Source: Picochlorum sp. 'celeri' (lineage: Eukaryota > Chlorophyta > Trebouxiophyceae). From it: a stretch of DNA of 64,000 nt. A program made the position numbers and the translations under genes. The DNA lies in assembly GCA_010909725.1 (NCBI GenBank), contig JAACMV010000019.1, positions 496,001 to 560,000 on the forward strand, written 5' to 3'. The notes below the pieces were generated by a model that made no database searches, had not been told where the DNA came from, and worked only from the letters and a program-made list of their open reading frames with translations. This document shows positions 63,262-64,000 of the stretch, piece after piece. The number at the start of each line of letters is the position of its first letter. Within the stretch, counting starts at the first letter, position 1.

Positions 63262-64000
63262 ATGGCACGAGGTGTGTTTCTTTAATTGATCGACTCTCGA
63301 ATCTCGTTTTTTTTTTTTCAGAAAATACTTCCAGACTTTCCTCTCTGTAACCAGATCTACCCTCATAACAGATATATGACTATATATATATCACAACGGT
63401 CTAATTGTAGGGTATGGTTGCCTGTCATGGCATTGAACTCTGGATGCAAGACTCTCCCTCTCTCTCTTCGGGGAAGACAACGTTGCTGTACTATGCAACG
63501 TACACGGCGACAGAGGATGGTATGTCAAGCCCAGTCTGATGAGTAAATATCAATATGAAAAGCGGTGTGCGTACTTGGAGGAGGCGTATGGTATTATGTG
63601 AAGGATTTTGGAGGCAGGGTGCTACTGGCAAGGGCAGAGTGGGGCTGATGTGCTGGCACTGCAGGAGTTTTCTGTCGGAAGAATCATACCTGTTTTGCAA
63701 GTCCATATGATTCATTCAAGGTGGTGAATGGGTATTTGGAAGTATGACGAAGGAGGCCTTGCAATCGTGGCAGCGAGATGTGGGCCTTGCAGCCAACTGG
63801 TATTTTTTGATTTTACAAGCAAGATGATGTATACGCAGTATATGGAGGATAAAGTGTCCCATTCCAAGGCGGCATTGGATGGAGTACGGGTTGGTATTTC
63901 GGCGAATGGTTCTATGATGCCTCATACATGGAAGGATTCTCCATTGCATGTGTAGGGATTTGTTGGGTTTGTAGCAGTGTGTGGTGTGCTGTTGGCCACA
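63262..64000 (+). CDS. Unknown gene, frameshifted and cut by window edge
   Basis: A tiny first exon (ATG at 63262, MAR, GTGTGT donor at 63272) and a T-rich acceptor at 63321 or a TTGTAG at 63411 are plausible. Protein-like stretches follow in different frames: GMVACHGIELWMQDSPSLSS (63410-63470), SKYQYEKRCAYLEEAYG (63541-63593), and YDEGGLAIVAARCGPCSQLV leading into FFDFTSKMMYTQYMEDK (63745-63860). They seem to belong to one gene with several single-base indels. I do not recognise the family. The 3' end is outside the window. Confidence 0.4.

Overview
This is nuclear DNA of a green (chlorophyll a/b) alga. The evidence is a tandem pair of LHCII-type chlorophyll a/b proteins, plastid-targeted proteins (MutS2, RimM, a thylakoid pentapeptide protein, NDC1, fibrillin, SAL1), and TGTAA motifs shortly after many stop codons, the usual green-algal poly(A) signal. 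The genome is compact: about 39 protein genes in 64 kb on both strands, gaps mostly under 500 bases, and none or one short intron (64-283 bases, donors mostly GTRYG) per gene, nearly always close to the start codon. I cannot name the genus. I saw no transposon, CRISPR array, rRNA or convincing tRNA.

Layout. 0-6.4 kb (all minus): an edge-truncated membrane protein, two LHCII genes and XPD helicase. 6.8-15.8 kb (all plus): MutS2, hexokinase, a secreted alpha carbonic anhydrase and a peroxisomal acyl-CoA synthetase. 15.9-28.7 kb: ORC6, PPP4R2-like, two unknown proteins with KEN motifs, TMEM70-like, ORP, NDC1 and two further unknown proteins. 29-36 kb (all minus): DHX33-like helicase, SLC35F-like transporter and an IBtk-like ankyrin/RCC1 protein. 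36.5-53.7 kb: syntaxin, RimM, RRP7, a glycosyltransferase, a thylakoid pentapeptide protein, an acidic unknown, PH1, MPP-alpha, YIPF, SAL1, SKIP, bystin and a ZZ-DUF1917 protein. 53.7-64 kb: fibrillin with a CP12-like tail, TAPT1, Nudix, Sec24, allantoinase and an unknown edge gene.

The genes are mostly unlinked housekeeping functions. Loose themes are photosynthesis/plastid, DNA repair and replication (XPD, MutS2, ORC6), ribosome assembly (RRP7, bystin, DHX33, RimM) and the secretory pathway (syntaxin, YIPF, TAPT1, Sec24, ORP).

Three things stand out. (1) The two LHCII genes share an almost identical second exon, while their first exons, introns and flanks are unrelated, which points to gene conversion. 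(2) Downstream of about 53.9 kb every gene is broken by single-base, mostly homopolymer indels, whereas the 53 kb before is clean; this looks like poor consensus sequence rather than biology. (3) If the indel is allowed for, a plastid fibrillin runs directly into a CP12-like C-terminal redox tail, a combination I do not know from any described protein.
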